From positions 1-64,000 of the forward strand of contig JASJOG010000109.1 in NCBI GenBank assembly GCA_030142905.1: a stretch of DNA of 64,000 nt, given 5' to 3'. This document shows positions 35,001 to 46,440 of the stretch, piece by piece. This stretch comes from Heliopora coerulea (taxonomy: Eukaryota; Cnidaria; Anthozoa; Scleralcyonacea; Helioporidae). Position 1 is the first letter of the stretch, and every line of letters starts with the position of its first letter. Made by a program: the position numbers and the translations under genes. The notes under the pieces were generated by a model, which saw only the letters and a list, made by a program, of their open reading frames with translations, was not told the origin of the DNA and did no database searches.

Positions 35001-35607
35001 GCTGAGGCCAGATCAATTGATAAGAAGGAATTGATTAACAGTTTTGCAAGTCTCAATACATGTAGGTGCAAGCAGTTTGGCTTGTAATTGAAAAGTGTAA
35101 ATGTTCGGTTTTATTATATTGCCCATTGGACATATTCTCAGACAGTGGACACTGTGTCATGCAGTCTCACGTGGAGATAAATGTAGCTTAAATACTTTGT
35201 CCTGTTCATTTTAAATGTCATATTTCAAAAGAAATATAATTGTCATTGTAGTTTTTCATTGCTAGCAGCCTATTATGTAAAAATAGCATTTATGTTAGTA
35301 GCTCTGTTGTATAGTAATTCATTATTTTGGTTCAAGTACATTTACTAGATCTTGCACATGACACTTTAGTGTTAATATCTACTTGTTATTGTTTTCCATT
35401 TTCCTTATCTTTCATCAAATAGATGATTTCATGTGTATTGTGAAGGTTCAGTTCCAAAAGTAATATCTTTTTATCTCATTCAAATTTCAGACTCTGTAAC
35501 CTCCAGCAGTCCATTGAAGTCTTGAAATGTATGTCTAAGTTGAGGAGGGTCGGGGGCCCCCGAGCAAAATTCTCCTAAGAGCCCCCACTAGCTCCGTTAC
35601 GCCACTT
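32091..35607 (+). mobile_element. hAT transposon, family 1, copy 2 (3.5 kb)
   Basis: Left terminus CAGTGGCGTAA at 32091, right terminus TTACGCCACT ending about 35607 (last base changed). Leader 32101-32690, coding remnant 32691-35087, then a 3' region of about 500 bp. Left flank is the tRNA-like repeat, right flank is repeat R. No matching 8-bp duplication is visible (TCTCCAAG against TTTCTTAC), so one end has probably been rearranged. Confidence 0.87.
32691..35087 (+). pseudogene. hAT transposase, ZMYM1-like, broken, with internal deletion
   Basis: The N-terminus survives here, unlike copy 1: MASNLKRQYNSGAFKRAEKN at 32691, then an early stop near 32835 and a frameshift to 32940-33335 (ETAEKEEGIAPFNKEN). 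The TTF region around 33290 is disturbed by a frameshift and stop. The segment 33348-33986 holds GNFLGLVALVALYDEVLSEV and VILDSTSDISRMDQ. The segment 33968-34288 holds YDGASVMSG. About 265 bp present in copy 1 are deleted at 34280. The part 34306-34923 leads into the dimerisation motif SIPATVASAERSF, and the end CKQFGL lies at 35085. Inactive. Confidence 0.85.
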
Positions 35608-36115
35608 TTTCTTACCGCGTGCTAATGAGCGAATATCTCATTTAATTTTACTTCATTTTACTGTACGAATATCTTAATTTTACTTTGCGTTGTTTACCAG
35701 TATAAGGGGCCGATTACATGAAGCGGGCTGGCCACGGTGAACCAGGCTAGCCCTGTTAGCCTGGATGAGTCTTAAGAACGGGTTACATGGAGCGGACTGC
35801 TCGGTTTAACCGGGATGAGTTTTACTGAATGATTATGTGGGTGATTCCACGACAGTTCGTTGGGGAAGATTTGTTTAGCGGAAAATTTAACGGCATGGTT
35901 TCAATCCATTGTGAACAAGACAAAATGGTGGGTCAGATATCTCACGAGGCAAACTTTGATAACTGTGAACTAATGTTGTACCATTTAGTCTTGTTTACTT
36001 CATACTAGTGTAGTTTTACGGAGTGACTTATGTCTACGCACTCTTCCGTAAGCACTACTGTGATAGGCTACTGATTTTCTACGCTGTCAAACGCACTATC
36101 ATGCTGAGAAGAGAA
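35608..36115. repeat. Dispersed repeat R, copy 2 (inverted relative to copy 1)
   Basis: Reverse complement of 2873-3395, starting TTTCTTACCGCGTGCTAATG at the hAT side and ending near GCATGCTGAGAAGAG. Related GGGCTAGCCCG / CATGTAATCG text continues to about 36290, so the real unit may be longer here. Confidence 0.6.
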
Positions 36116-37074
36116 ACCGTGGAAGCTTGGGCGAAACAAATACTCCTGCATCAAACTATTTTCAGCCCGACTTACGGGGATGAAACGATTACATGGACGT
36201 TTTCAGCCCGATTAACCGGGCTAGCCCGAGTTGCAACTACCGGAATCCCAGAAAAGCGGGCTGACCACCTTACCATGTAATCGAATCGTTTGAAAAACTA
36301 TATTATTTATATAAATTTTTAGTTACGTTTACAGGAAGATATCACTTTTGCTCAAGCTCGAGAGCATACTCTTACTGGATTCGCAAGCGAGCTAAAACGC
36401 CAAGATCGGATGGAATAATATCAAGCCATTTCAGAAATTTAGAAACGCAGTACGTATCTCCTCCCTTACATGGTTTTCATTGAGAAACTTTAAAAAAGTT
36501 GTGAAGTTAACAATTCAAGAATTTTCATAGATTTAAAGGGGTCTAATGATAAATCCTTTGTTTTCCACCTCATTGCCATGGTAACCTGGAACTCAACAGA
36601 GACTGTTGGACTTCAAAGCCTTTCTCTTGCCAATTTTTAAGTGTTGAAGTAATAGCTTTTGAATTTTGTACAATTCGGACTTTTTTTATAGACTTTCAAA
36701 ACATAACACAAGATGAAACGATTGCTGATAAATACTTTATCACGTCTATTACATACCTCGGTCGAAAGCTTTGTTGCCTTTGGGTGTCAATAAAACTTTT
36801 TAATGACATGTTGAGCAACATTTGTTTGTTGAGTTTAAGAAATCACATTTAAATGAAAAAAATTTTACAAGTAAACTCTAACAGCATTCCAGTAGGTCGA
36901 GTAATAATGAACAATTTTGTGAAGTTTCATTTGTTTACCTTGATTATTAGTACAGTTACGTAGAGGGACCGAATCCGCTCCTCTCACGTTGCGAGTATCC
37001 GAAATAGGCCAAGCCTGACAGGGCTAGAAGACAAGGTTCCACAAAAAGAATTGGCACCATTGGACATACCTTTT
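36116..37074. other. No gene recognised
   Basis: Contains text like the middle of repeat R up to 36290 and otherwise A+T-rich sequence. No coding signal. Confidence 0.4.
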
Positions 37075-37265
37075 TCCATGAAAATCGAATCTACTTTCAA
37101 TACCTTTCCCCACAAGTTCCCTGATATGTGCAATGTCTGTTGCGGCCTTACCTGGTGTGACGCTGAGCGCCCGCAAAAGCTTAGACCCCTTCAACAGCCC
37201 TTAGTTGGGTAGTGTGCGCGTTGTTATAATAACAATAATTATAATGATACTGATACTGGTAATGG

Positions 37266-37299
<34 letters not shown>

Positions 37300-37310
37300 G
37301 ATAATGATGT
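37075..37310 (+). repeat. LINE 3' fragment ending in microsatellite
   Basis: Resembles 16850-17012: GCAATGTCTGTTGCGGCCTT, TTACCTGG and CTTAGTTGGGTAGTGTG, then a run of AATAAT/GATAAT-type repeats (37228-37310). A 3' end without coding sequence. Confidence 0.55.
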
Positions 37311-37506
37311 CATAATATGAAAATAAGAACCCGAGTTATCATGTTTACACTGAGTTAACCCAGTGTAAAAATGATTAAGGATATCTTTTACTGACGTTTT
37401 CGTCGCTGACGTCTACTGACGTTTAATTATGTTTTCACTGGTTTTACTTTATTGTTGAGAGATGTCTCTTTTCCTGAGAATTTTGAGCTTGGCTCTTATT
37501 TCCATA

Positions 37507-38701
37507 TTACGATTTGGCTTTCCGCCCTTTAAGTCTCTGGTAACTATTTTTTAATGATAATGACAATTTGGAAATAGAGTCACCTTGCATAATACATATA
37601 TTATGGAGTACCATGCATGCCGGAGTAGTTATCTGGCCGTGATCTTGGCTGTTTTCATTCTTACGGAGTAGCACTCTCCATCTACCCTTCAGTTGGCCGT
37701 AAGAACCTTCGGTGACCATGCGGGCCCTGCTTAATCGATAATTAAAGTAACGTTGCTGATGTGTTAATACAGCGTTGGTGAATGGATTCATTAACCTTGT
37801 GCCTAGTGGAAATGCCGAATCTCCTACTACGAGGGGAGGGCGTAGCAACCCCTACACTTTTTCCAATCAACGGAATGAAACCATCTTGAATGGAGCTCCA
37901 GAGGTCTGTAGATCTAAAATTAACTGCATCGTGGGAATTTTCTGGATACCTGCAACTCCCCCAGACAAATCTGTACTGCGAATCAACCATTGCCACTAAT
38001 ACCGCCGAATAAAAGTTCTTAAAGTTGTGATATTCTATGCATGACTCTTGACCACCCGGTGGGCATTTTATAGATATATGGCATCAATTGCTGCCCAGCA
38101 GCAAGGGAACTGCCAAAACTCTTCCATGTCAAGGATCTTTTTCTTAAAATCTCCCTGCGTTTTGGGCATATGGCTTGAAATGCATTCATTCCACAACTGG
38201 TCTACGAGGACTTGACATACTGCATGTACGATTGAGCAGACTGTGGAGACTCTCAGCCCCGCCATTTCTGCGATGGTATACAGATAGTTTCCCCGGTCTA
38301 ATCTATACAAAGAAACGGCAAGTCTCATTTCTGGCATGATCGGTTCTTCGGTAATAGTTTCTCTGACAACAAAGGATCCAATGCGATTCAGAATAAACTT
38401 GAACGTTGACCGAGATATTCGGAATGTTTTCTTGAATCTTGTATCTGAATAGGTATTCCATACCTTGGTCCACCAGCCAGTGTTTCTGTATAATCGACGA
38501 CAAGAACGAGGAACTGTAGTGATGTTGCTCCATTGGAACGTCATCAACAAAGAGGTAAAAAGCAGCAGTTAAAACTCGTCTTCTGCTTGCAACTAGGTGG
38601 TTTAAAACCGTTTGCAGTTTTAATCGCCTTTTTCTGTTTTTACGAATGGCGAGAGCGAGAAATAAAAGCTCATAATTTTTGAATTGATCGTTTCCCGCCA
38701 A
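37507..38701 (-). pseudogene. PIF/Harbinger transposase (HARBI1-like), broken
   Basis: DDE nuclease of the PIF/Harbinger superfamily, read right to left. The frame from 38701 begins MAGNDQFKNYELLFLALAIR. A shift near 38500 enters 38068-38550, with FRISRSTFKFILNRIG, RLAVSLYRLDRGNYLYTIAE (the usual helical region) and QFPCCWAAIDAIYL holding the first catalytic D. After a gap and shift comes MAMVDSQYRFVWGS and NSHDAVNFRST. A further shift leads to GDSAFPLGTRLMNPF (second catalytic D in GDSAFPL), then FNYRLSRARMVTEGSYGQLK with the catalytic E and GRWRVL, ending LHNIC. About four frames are needed, so it is inactive. The terminal repeats and 3-bp duplication were not located. Confidence 0.88.
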
Positions 38702-39373
38702 ATCGGATTTTGCAAGACTTGAAATTATCCTTGGAAGTTGGATGAATAGCCGCTGACCTCCATGTTTTTTTGCTCAGTTCAGCAATAACGTCCGACTTCA
38801 ATTAAGATTGACGTTTGAATCAACTGTCGCACAGTGGCGTAACGGAGCTAGCGCGGGCCCATAGGAGAATTTTGCTCGGGGGCTCCCGACCCCCTCAGCT
38901 TAGACATACATTTCAAGACTTCAATGGACTGCTGGAGGTTATAGAGTCTGAAATCTGAATCAGATAAAAAGATAATACATTTGCAACTGAACCATCACAA
39001 TACACATGAAATCATCTATTTGATGAAAGATAAGGAAAATGGAAAACAATAACATGCAGATATTAACACCAACGTGGCATGTGCAAGATCTAGTAAATGT
39101 CCAGAGATAATTCTGATGGTCATGTTAAACCAAAAATAATGAATTACTATACAACAGAGCTACTAACATAAATGCTATTTTTACATAATAGACAGCTAGC
39201 AATGAAAAAATACAATTACAATTATATTTCTTTTGAAAGATGACATTTAAAATGAACAGGACAAAGTATTTAAGCTACATTTATCTCCACGTGAGACTGC
39301 ATGACACAGTGTTCACTGTCTGAGAATATGTCCAATAGGCAATATAATAAAACCGAACATTTACACTTTAAAA

Positions 39374-40059
39374 TTACAAGCCAAACTGCTTGCACCTACG
39401 TGCATTGAGACTTGCAAAACTGTTAATCAATTCCGCTCTGCCGATGCCACAGTTGCCGGGATTGAAACGAAGAGAACGAGGAGCTTGTACACCATAGAAA
39501 CGACGAAGTGACGCGACTTTCAAGCATCAATTTTATCACATCCAAGACACAGTCTTTTTCTTCAATTTCTTTTTTAAATTTGTTAGCAAACGATCTGAGC
39601 TCTGATTCCAAGTCTTCGGTAAAATCAGTTGGATACTGACTCAGTATTGCCGATGAAGCTCTTAAAAGGTCTTCCTGAGTAGCCTTTACCATACGTATGG
39701 GAAATAAAATGTCAAACGTGGACGTTACCATGTTTTGACCCTCAAATCTTTGTCGCAGTTGCATTAAAGCTGTATCTACTGTTTTATAAAAGACATTCAC
39801 TTTAGACGCTTGTTCACACAATTCATCTAAAAACCTCTTGACCTTTCTTTTTCTCTTTTGCTTAAAATGGAGGGCAGCATCCCATGATTTGGTCAATGCA
39901 GAAGCCGTTAGCGCCACAGAGTCCCAAGAGTCCTGTAGAAATCTTAGTTCTGAAAGAGAGCACCTTAAGAGCCTTGCAACAACTGAGAGATCAACTTTAG
40001 GAGACTGCATTTTACGTGAAGTGGAGTTTATTGCGCGTAGAATTCGTTCCCAACGCTGA
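39374..40059 (-). pseudogene. hAT transposase C-terminal remnant
   Basis: Matches the 3' third of copies 1 and 2: VDLSVVARLLRCSLSELRFL, ALHFKQKRKRKVKRFLDELC, MVKATQEDLLRASSAILSQY, ending with the SIPATV-type motif near 39440 (frameshifted) and the C-terminal stop at 39374-39376. An open frame of 195 codons (39423-40010) persists, longer than the equivalent parts of copies 1 and 2, but without the catalytic core. Confidence 0.82.
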
Positions 40060-40312
40060 CGTCAGTAACTAAATACCACTAGTAAAAAAAAATTAAACGT
40101 TAATTTCGATGTGATTAGCCAATCACAAATAAGTAAAATTGATTGAAATTGTACTAACAGCGAAATTACCATAACCAAACTGACTTCCTAGCAAAACAAA
40201 CGTCCGCCGAACGTTGTGACCGTCGCGTTCTTCGAACACAAAGTATTCGTCAAAGACCGCTGACCAGATATCGGGCAGCGAATTGGCGCCCGAGGTACAT
40301 TTATGACATATA

Positions 40313-40444
40313 TGTAGTGACATGCGCAGAGTAGAGGACAGGAGAGCGCGGAGATCGTGGTTGATATTCTCGTTGAAAAGCAAATTCCTTTAACTTGTAA
40401 ATAACGTTAATAAAGTTTTAACACTTTGTCAAATTGTTATTACA
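40313..40444 (+). repeat. 5' LTR of Ty3 element
   Basis: 132 bp, TG...CA ends, followed directly by CTGGTGGCAGTATGGG, where TGG complements the CCA end of a tRNA and may start a primer-binding site. AATAAAG near the 3' part may act as polyadenylation signal. Very short for an LTR. Confidence 0.92.
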
Positions 40445-40455
40445 CTGGTGGCAGT

Positions 40456-41356
40456 ATGGGATCAACCAAGACAGTACTTCCAGAAAGGAAGTTCTCAGGA
40501 GAAGAAGATATTCGAGACTTCTTACGAGACTTTGAAATCTACGTCGCTGTAAACGAGTGGTCGGACGAGAAAGCTGGGCAATACTTGGCAGTATTTTTGA
40601 AAGATGATGCGAAGGCGTTTTACCACCAGCAATCCGAAACGGTAGGAAGGAGCTACTCAGAACTTTCAGGGGCGTTGAAAGAGAGATATGAGGGTGGTTT
40701 GGCGTTATTGAAGTACAAGAAAGTGTTTAATATGAGATGTAGGATGGACGGTGAGACATTACACTCATATTTGTCAGCCTTGAGACTATCTTACGAGTGA
40801 GCTTATAGTCCACCTAAAGTAGAGGTTCTGCCTGAAGACGCCAGCACAGATCAGAAGATCGAGCGTGCCAAACAAGAAGGAGCTTTAGCCTTTTACAACA
40901 CAAGAAAGAATGAGGATATACTCTGCCAGTTCGTTAATGGATTGGGGAAAGAGCTGAAGGAGGTGTTGATTCGCCAGGACGACTTGCTTAAGAAACCAGT
41001 GGAGAGTGTTCTTAAGCAAATATCTACCCTAGAAGAAGAACAAGGACTTACTAGGAAAACTTTTGCTGTGCGAGGTGCTGCAGAACCAGACATACCTGGG
41101 GAGGGTAAACAAGAGTACAAGATAGTAAACCAACAGTCCAACTTGGAAAACAAAGTAGATGAAATTCTAAAGAACCAATGTACCTTCCAAGCAGCAGCAG
41201 TGAGAAAAGGAGGTAGGAGAGTTGGTGGGAAACAGAGACTGGGTCCAAGACCCTCAGATATCTGTAGAGCATGTAATGGATAAGGACACTGGGCAAGAAG
41301 CTGTCCTTCTTTAAACGGGGGAGAAGCTGGCCGCAGGCCCCCGGTTCAGCCTTAAA
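40456..41356 (+). pseudogene. Gag of Ty3 element, two in-frame stops
   Basis: Starts at 40456 (MGSTKTVLPERKFSGEED), directly after the putative primer site. The capsid-like region has IYVAVNEWSDEKAGQYLAVF and KERYEGGLALLKYKKVF. TGA at 40798 interrupts it. The frame then continues with ASTDQKIERAKQEGALAFYN, and TAA at 41281 falls inside the zinc knuckle CRACNG-stop-GHWARSC, so the nucleic-acid-binding motif itself is split. Pol follows in the -1 frame, so a ribosomal frameshift would have joined them. Stops could in principle be read through, but two of them suggest a dead copy. Confidence 0.85.
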
Positions 41357-41439
41357 CAGACAAATAGGGGTCACATACCCATATAAAGTTCCTTTATCAA
41401 TAACAAAAGTAAATACAGTACAGACAGCAAAGACCCAAA

Positions 41440-44400
41440 AGAAAAGTTACCATGTTGAAGGAAAGATAAATGGGGTTGAAACTACTTTTCTGATAGATAC
41501 TGGGGCAGAACTTAGCCTAATTTGTGCAAGTGTTCCAGGGCTAGAAGTTAGAAAATCAAGTGCATCTCCAGTTTCAATAACTCAGGAGCCTATTTCAATA
41601 CAGGGGGAAGCTGATGTAAACCTAAACTTAGGCCCCTTGAATACCAGCTGGAAATTTTTAGTAACAGACAACCTTAGTGAGTCTGTTCTGGGAACAGATT
41701 TTATTGAAAGCCATCACACAACCTCCTGGGGTATTGCAGATAACAAATTATGGTTAGATGACATGGGAATACCACTTAAGGGAATTAAAAATGCCTGCAT
41801 GGTGAGAGAGAACAGTAACTCACCAGTAATTGCCAAATGTACTGTGAACCTTCCAGCAAGACACCAAGTGATAATTCCCATGCGTACAAAAGATAAGAGT
41901 TGTAAAGATGGTTTGTTTGAACCAACTAAGACACCAGGAGGAATACTGATGAGCAAAACAGCAGTGCAGGGAGGAAAGGATGGTAGTTTCTGGGTCCGAG
42001 CAGTGAATTTAACTTCTGACCCTGTTACAATTTTTAAAAACCAAAGAACTGGTGTTCTTTCAGAGATTGAGGACATTTCCAAGCCATTTCTCCTTAATGT
42101 AGGAAGAGAAACCCCCACAGTTTCCAATGTCAAAGCAGATGGTCAAACAGAGAATAAATTAAGGGAACTTGGTGTGGATCTGAATAAATGTGAGTTAGGC
42201 TCAGCGGAACGAGAGCATTTAGAGAAACTGATACTGTCCTACTCTGATATTTTCTCCAAAAACAAGAGAGACTTAGGAAAGTGCAAACTGGGAGTAAAGC
42301 ATCATATCCACTTGAAACCAGACGCAGTTCCTGTTAAACAACCTTTACGTCGAATCCCATTTGGGTACCGAGAAGAAGTACGAAATGAACTCAGAACAAT
42401 GCTTAGCGATGGTATTATCGAGAAGTCATCATCAGAATGGGCAAGCCCACTAGTACTGGTGCGAAAACCTTCTGGGGACCTGAGAATCTGTGTTGACTAT
42501 AGGAAGTTAAATGAAGTCACATCAGTAACAAGTTATCCTTTACCTAATATCACTGAGACACTCGACCGCTTGGCAGGGGCTTCATTTTTCACTTCAATAG
42601 ATATGGTTTCAGGATACCATCAAGTAGAGATAGCCGAAGAGGATAGAGATAAGACAGCATTCATATCACCATATGGCCTTTACCAGTATTGCAGAATGCC
42701 TTTTGAGTTTGCAGGGGCACCTGGAACCTTCCAATCTGTAGTAGAAGACATGGTGCAAGTACTTGACACAGAAGATATAATGGCGTACCTGGATGATGTT
42801 ATCTGTTTTCATCCTACTTTCGAAGAACACGTAGAAGGTATTAGCAGATTGCTCCAGATGATTCGGCAATCAGGATTCAAGCTGTCTGGTAAAAAGTGTC
42901 AGTTTGCTACCAGATCTGTAAAGTTTCTGGGACATGTTATCGACAAATTAGGGGTGAAACCACTCCCGGAAAAGCTGGAGATTATTCGAAATTGGAAGCC
43001 CCCTGGAAATGAAGGGGAACTACGTCAGTTCCTAGGGGTTTGTACATTTTGGAGAAGGTTCATGAAAGATTTTGCAAAAGTGGCTGTACCACTACATAAC
43101 CTTTTGAACAAATCGGAATTCGAATGGTCACCCGAGTGCCAATGTGCTTTCGAAACGTTGAAAGAAATCCTATGCTCGTCTGTAACGCTAAAACTACCAG
43201 ATCGATTTAACCGTTTTTCAGTGACCTGTGATGCGTCCGACTATGCCGTGGGCTACTACCTGGAACAGGTCGACACACTTGGACAGATACGACCTGTAGC
43301 TTTTGGAGGGAGGAAATTAACAAAAGCTGAAACTAACTATTCGACAACAGAGAAAGAATGTCTAGCAGTCATCGAAGCCCTCAAAGCATATCGTCCGTAT
43401 TTATTAGCCAGAGAGTTCGATTTATACACTGATCATCAGTCTTTGAAATGGCTCCTCACGAAAACCAAAGAGCACAGTGGTCGGTTGTGGCGTTGGGTCG
43501 ATAAAATGCGCGAATTCCAGTATACAGTAAAGCACATCGCAGGAACTAAAAACACGGTCGCCGACGCTTTGAGTAGGATCAGATCTGTGGAAACAGGACA
43601 AGAAGGGAACTGGTCGCTCGAAAACATACGTCGACAACAGGAGGAGTGTCCAAAGCTTAGCCAAATCAAGTTCTGTTTGGAATCAAATACGTCAACAATT
43701 AGAACATCGGACAAAGAACTCAAAGCTCTTATCAAGGAACTACCACACTGTTACATCGGAAAGGATGGGGTACTTCGTCGAATTAATAGAAACAGAAAAG
43801 CGCAAATAATTGTCCCTCGTAAATTGACTCCCAGAGTTCTAAAGATGATGCATGACGACCAAGGACATTTTGTTTTTTCCAAAACATTACAGAGGACACA
43901 AGACAGATACTTTTGGCCACACATGTCATCTGAAGCAGAAGCGTGGTGCAAAGAATGCAAAGTATGTCAACAAAGAGGAAACCCAGTTCCAGCTAATAGA
44001 GCACCATTACAGCCAATCACAACAAGCCGGCCGGGAGAACTAGTTACTATGGATATTGTCGAATACCCACAAAGTGCTCGAGGATATCGTTATTGCCTGG
44101 TAATGATCGACCACTTTACGAAATGGTTGGAACTGTTTCCCCTCCGTAACCAGAAGGCAGAAACCGTGGCGAAGAAGGTCCTCGATGGTTGGATTCCGAG
44201 ACATGGCACGCCAGAGCAACTCCATCATGACCAAGGAAAGAACTTGTCAGCTAAAATGATTGAAGAAGTCTGTAGTTTCATGGAGGTATGGAACACTCGC
44301 ACTACACCATTCCACCCCCAGTCGGATGGGGCATCGGGAAGAAGCATCCGTACGGTGAACAACATGCTCGCAAAGGTCGTGGCAGAGGACGAAAGAAACT

Positions 44401-45149
44401 GGGACCTATACGTGTCGTCGTCCTGTTTTGCATACAACACTGCCGTCCATAGCAGTACCGGACTTACGCCAAGTCATTTAGAGTTTGGAAGAGAGCTCCG
44501 GTTACCAAATGATCTGGTGGAGATGGATCCACATGAAGGACAGGTAACCTCATACACGGAGTATACACAGCAGTTAAAGACAAGGCTAACTAAAGCGTTT
44601 GAAACAGCGAAGGACGTTCTCGATAACTCCCACAAAACACAGAAAGATTTCTACGATCGTTGGGCAAAAGCAAACGTGTATAAGAAGGGGGACCTGGTGC
44701 TATGGTTGGATCAGAAAACTAGACGAGGACGGTGCATGAAGTTAAACAGACCTTGGTCAGGACCTTGGAGGGTTATCAAGCGACTGGGAGAAGTTGTCTA
44801 CCGAATACAATATATCGGTAGCGGTAAAGTTAACGTCAAGAGGAGAGTTGTCCACCATAACCAATTAAAACGATTCTATGGCACCCGAGAACCGGGAATG
44901 GCGAATACTGAAACAGAGGAATCAAACACGGAGAAGTCCTGTGAAGAGAAAACCGACTCAAGGGAGGTTGGTGACACCGTTATAGTTATTGAAGATACAG
45001 AGACTGCTCCACCTGAACAAAACAATGAATTCCCAGAGCCATGCAATGATAATCAAGAAGAGCAACATGGACCAATAGATGGCAATAGGAGGCCACAACG
45101 AGAACGGCGACCTCCAGACTGGATTGTTGACTATGAAATAGACATTTAG
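41440..45149 (+). CDS. Pol of Ty3 element: protease, RT, RNase H, integrase
   Basis: Long open frame. The protease active site FLIDTGAELSLI lies near 41490-41525. The reverse transcriptase has LVRKPSGDLRICVDYRKLN, FTSIDMVSGYHQV and the catalytic MAYLDDVICF (near 42780). RNase H has VTCDASDYAVGYYLEQ and TDHQSLKWLL. Integrase has a zinc-binding H-H-C-C region (MHDDQGHF ... WCKECKVC, 43845-43970), first D in TMDIVEY and second D in HHDQGKN. The third position, normally E in SDGxxER, reads SDGASGR near 44325, so the catalytic glutamate is replaced by glycine. A GPY/F-type module follows (RPWSGPWRVI). The acidic C-tail ends in PDWIVDYEIDI. It acts in reverse transcription and integration of the element's cDNA; this copy looks integration-defective. 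Confidence 0.93.
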
Positions 45150-45169
45150 AACTGCAGGACACAGTTTAG

Positions 45170-45185
45170 TTTAGAGGGGGGATAG
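45170..45185 (+). promoter_or_regulatory. Polypurine tract of Ty3 element
   Basis: AGAGGGGGGATAG lies just downstream of the Pol stop. It is the usual primer for plus-strand synthesis, but the recognised 3' LTR starts about 18 bp farther on, not directly after the tract. Confidence 0.6.
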
Positions 45186-45203
45186 TGTAAGCTATGGGCC
45201 ACC

Positions 45204-45335
45204 TGTAGTGACATGCGCAGAGTAGAGGACAGGAGAGCGCGGAGATCGTGGTTGATATTCTCGTTGAAAAGCAAATTCCTTTAACTTGTAAATAACGTTA
45301 ATAAAGTTTTAACACTTTGTCAAATTGTTATTACA
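45204..45335 (+). repeat. 3' LTR of Ty3 element
   Basis: 132 bp, identical by eye to the 5' LTR, followed by the TATA duplication at 45336-45339. Confidence 0.92.
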
Positions 45336-45557
45336 TATATCGCGTTATTTAAAATGACAGCAACAACAGAAATACAAATATCATTGTGAATAAAATGTTA
45401 GTGAAAATTACTCACTTGGTTTATCGTCTGATAGGAATCATAGGATATCATTTCTTCTAATTAATTTAAATTTTTAAAGTCATGACGTAATCATAGATTC
45501 ATCGGGGGCCCTTAGGAGTTTACCCTGACCTTAGTCCGTCACGCCACTACTGTAGAA

Positions 45558-46440
45558 ATCGCTACCAACCCGGTTCTAACGCTCTAGATTAAACCAGTCA
45601 AGGTGGCAAATGTAGGCAAATGGTTATGACTGTCTCAATTTACTCTTTTCTGGCAAATGAAATCTTCCGTTTTATAATATCATTTTGGCTAACGCCAGAC
45701 GACTTTTTTCGTTAGGGAAATATATCTTGCCTGGAAAGGGTTAAATTTGAGGGAAACCTTGGCCTCCTTAGTTTTTTGATGGAGGGAGGGAGCAGAGTGA
45801 GTTGGGTTCCCACTATTTAACTTTTGAGTAAAAGTAAACTAAAAAACTACCATTGCCAAATGAGATTGCTGCTGAATTATACTTTATTTTTTATATTCGA
45901 ACCTTATTTTAAAACTCACATATTAGACATGAAACAAAGTTCAAATTATCGTTTCTGTGACTTGCATAATGAGGGCGACTGGCCATTAAGGTTTTGACCA
46001 TTGAAACACACTGTCAGACAAACTCATGTAGAGATCCGGACCTCACACTGCCCCGTCAATCATATATTCGTTTCGGCGCCTTTCAAGTCTGATATTGTAC
46101 TTACAGCTATAAACAAATTTTAAGTGACATGTCACTAAATTGGGGAACTTATTTGGAACTATCGACTCATCGATAAACTTGAGTTGTACTGTTGATATAG
46201 GCTTTTATAACTTAATAAGTAGCTTATTATCAGTTTTGTTCCCAGGCAATGCCTCATTTTGCATCTAAAGACGTATTCTTGTAGTTAAAAGGGATATCAA
46301 TACCGACAAAATTTATTGTTCAGCATAGACACCGGAAAAAACCGGCTATGTATAGGCTATTTTGAGCCAACGAGGGGATGCGTGATTATACTAAATATAG
46401 ATAGTACTATGAAGTAAAGGAGCCTTACAAACAAAGAATT
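45558..46440. other. No gene recognised
   Basis: A+T-rich sequence between the hAT copy and the Penelope palindrome. No coding or repeat signal. Confidence 0.4.

Larger units (their letters stand above)
40313..45335 (+). mobile_element. Ty3/gypsy LTR retrotransposon, full length (5,023 bp)
   Basis: Two LTRs of 132 bp, identical as far as I can read (40313-40444 and 45204-45335), begin TGTAGTGACA and end TTATTACA. The 4-bp duplication TATA lies on both sides, and the empty-site text GACATATAT can be inferred from hAT copy 2. A gag-pol order with protease, reverse transcriptase, RNase H and integrase is typical of Ty3/gypsy. No envelope-like frame. Identical LTRs mean a recent insertion, younger than the hAT copy it interrupts. 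Confidence 0.95.
38832..45549 (-). mobile_element. hAT transposon, family 1, copy 3, deleted and split by a Ty3 insertion
   Basis: Right terminus of the family (CAGTGGCGTAACGGAGCTAG) at 38832 and left terminus (CCGTCACGCCACTA) ending about 45549. The flanks CTGTCGCA (38824-38831) and CTGTAGAA (45550-45557) match at 6 of 8 positions, consistent with an aged 8-bp duplication. Coding remnant 39374-40059 only; about 1.5 kb of 5' coding sequence is missing, joined directly to leader sequence at 40060. The LTR retrotransposon at 40313-45335 is inserted in the leader. Confidence 0.88.

Noticed and set aside
41637..45149. Exogenous retrovirus with envelope
   Set aside because: No envelope-like frame follows Pol. 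The stop at 45149 is followed within 60 bp by the polypurine tract and LTR.
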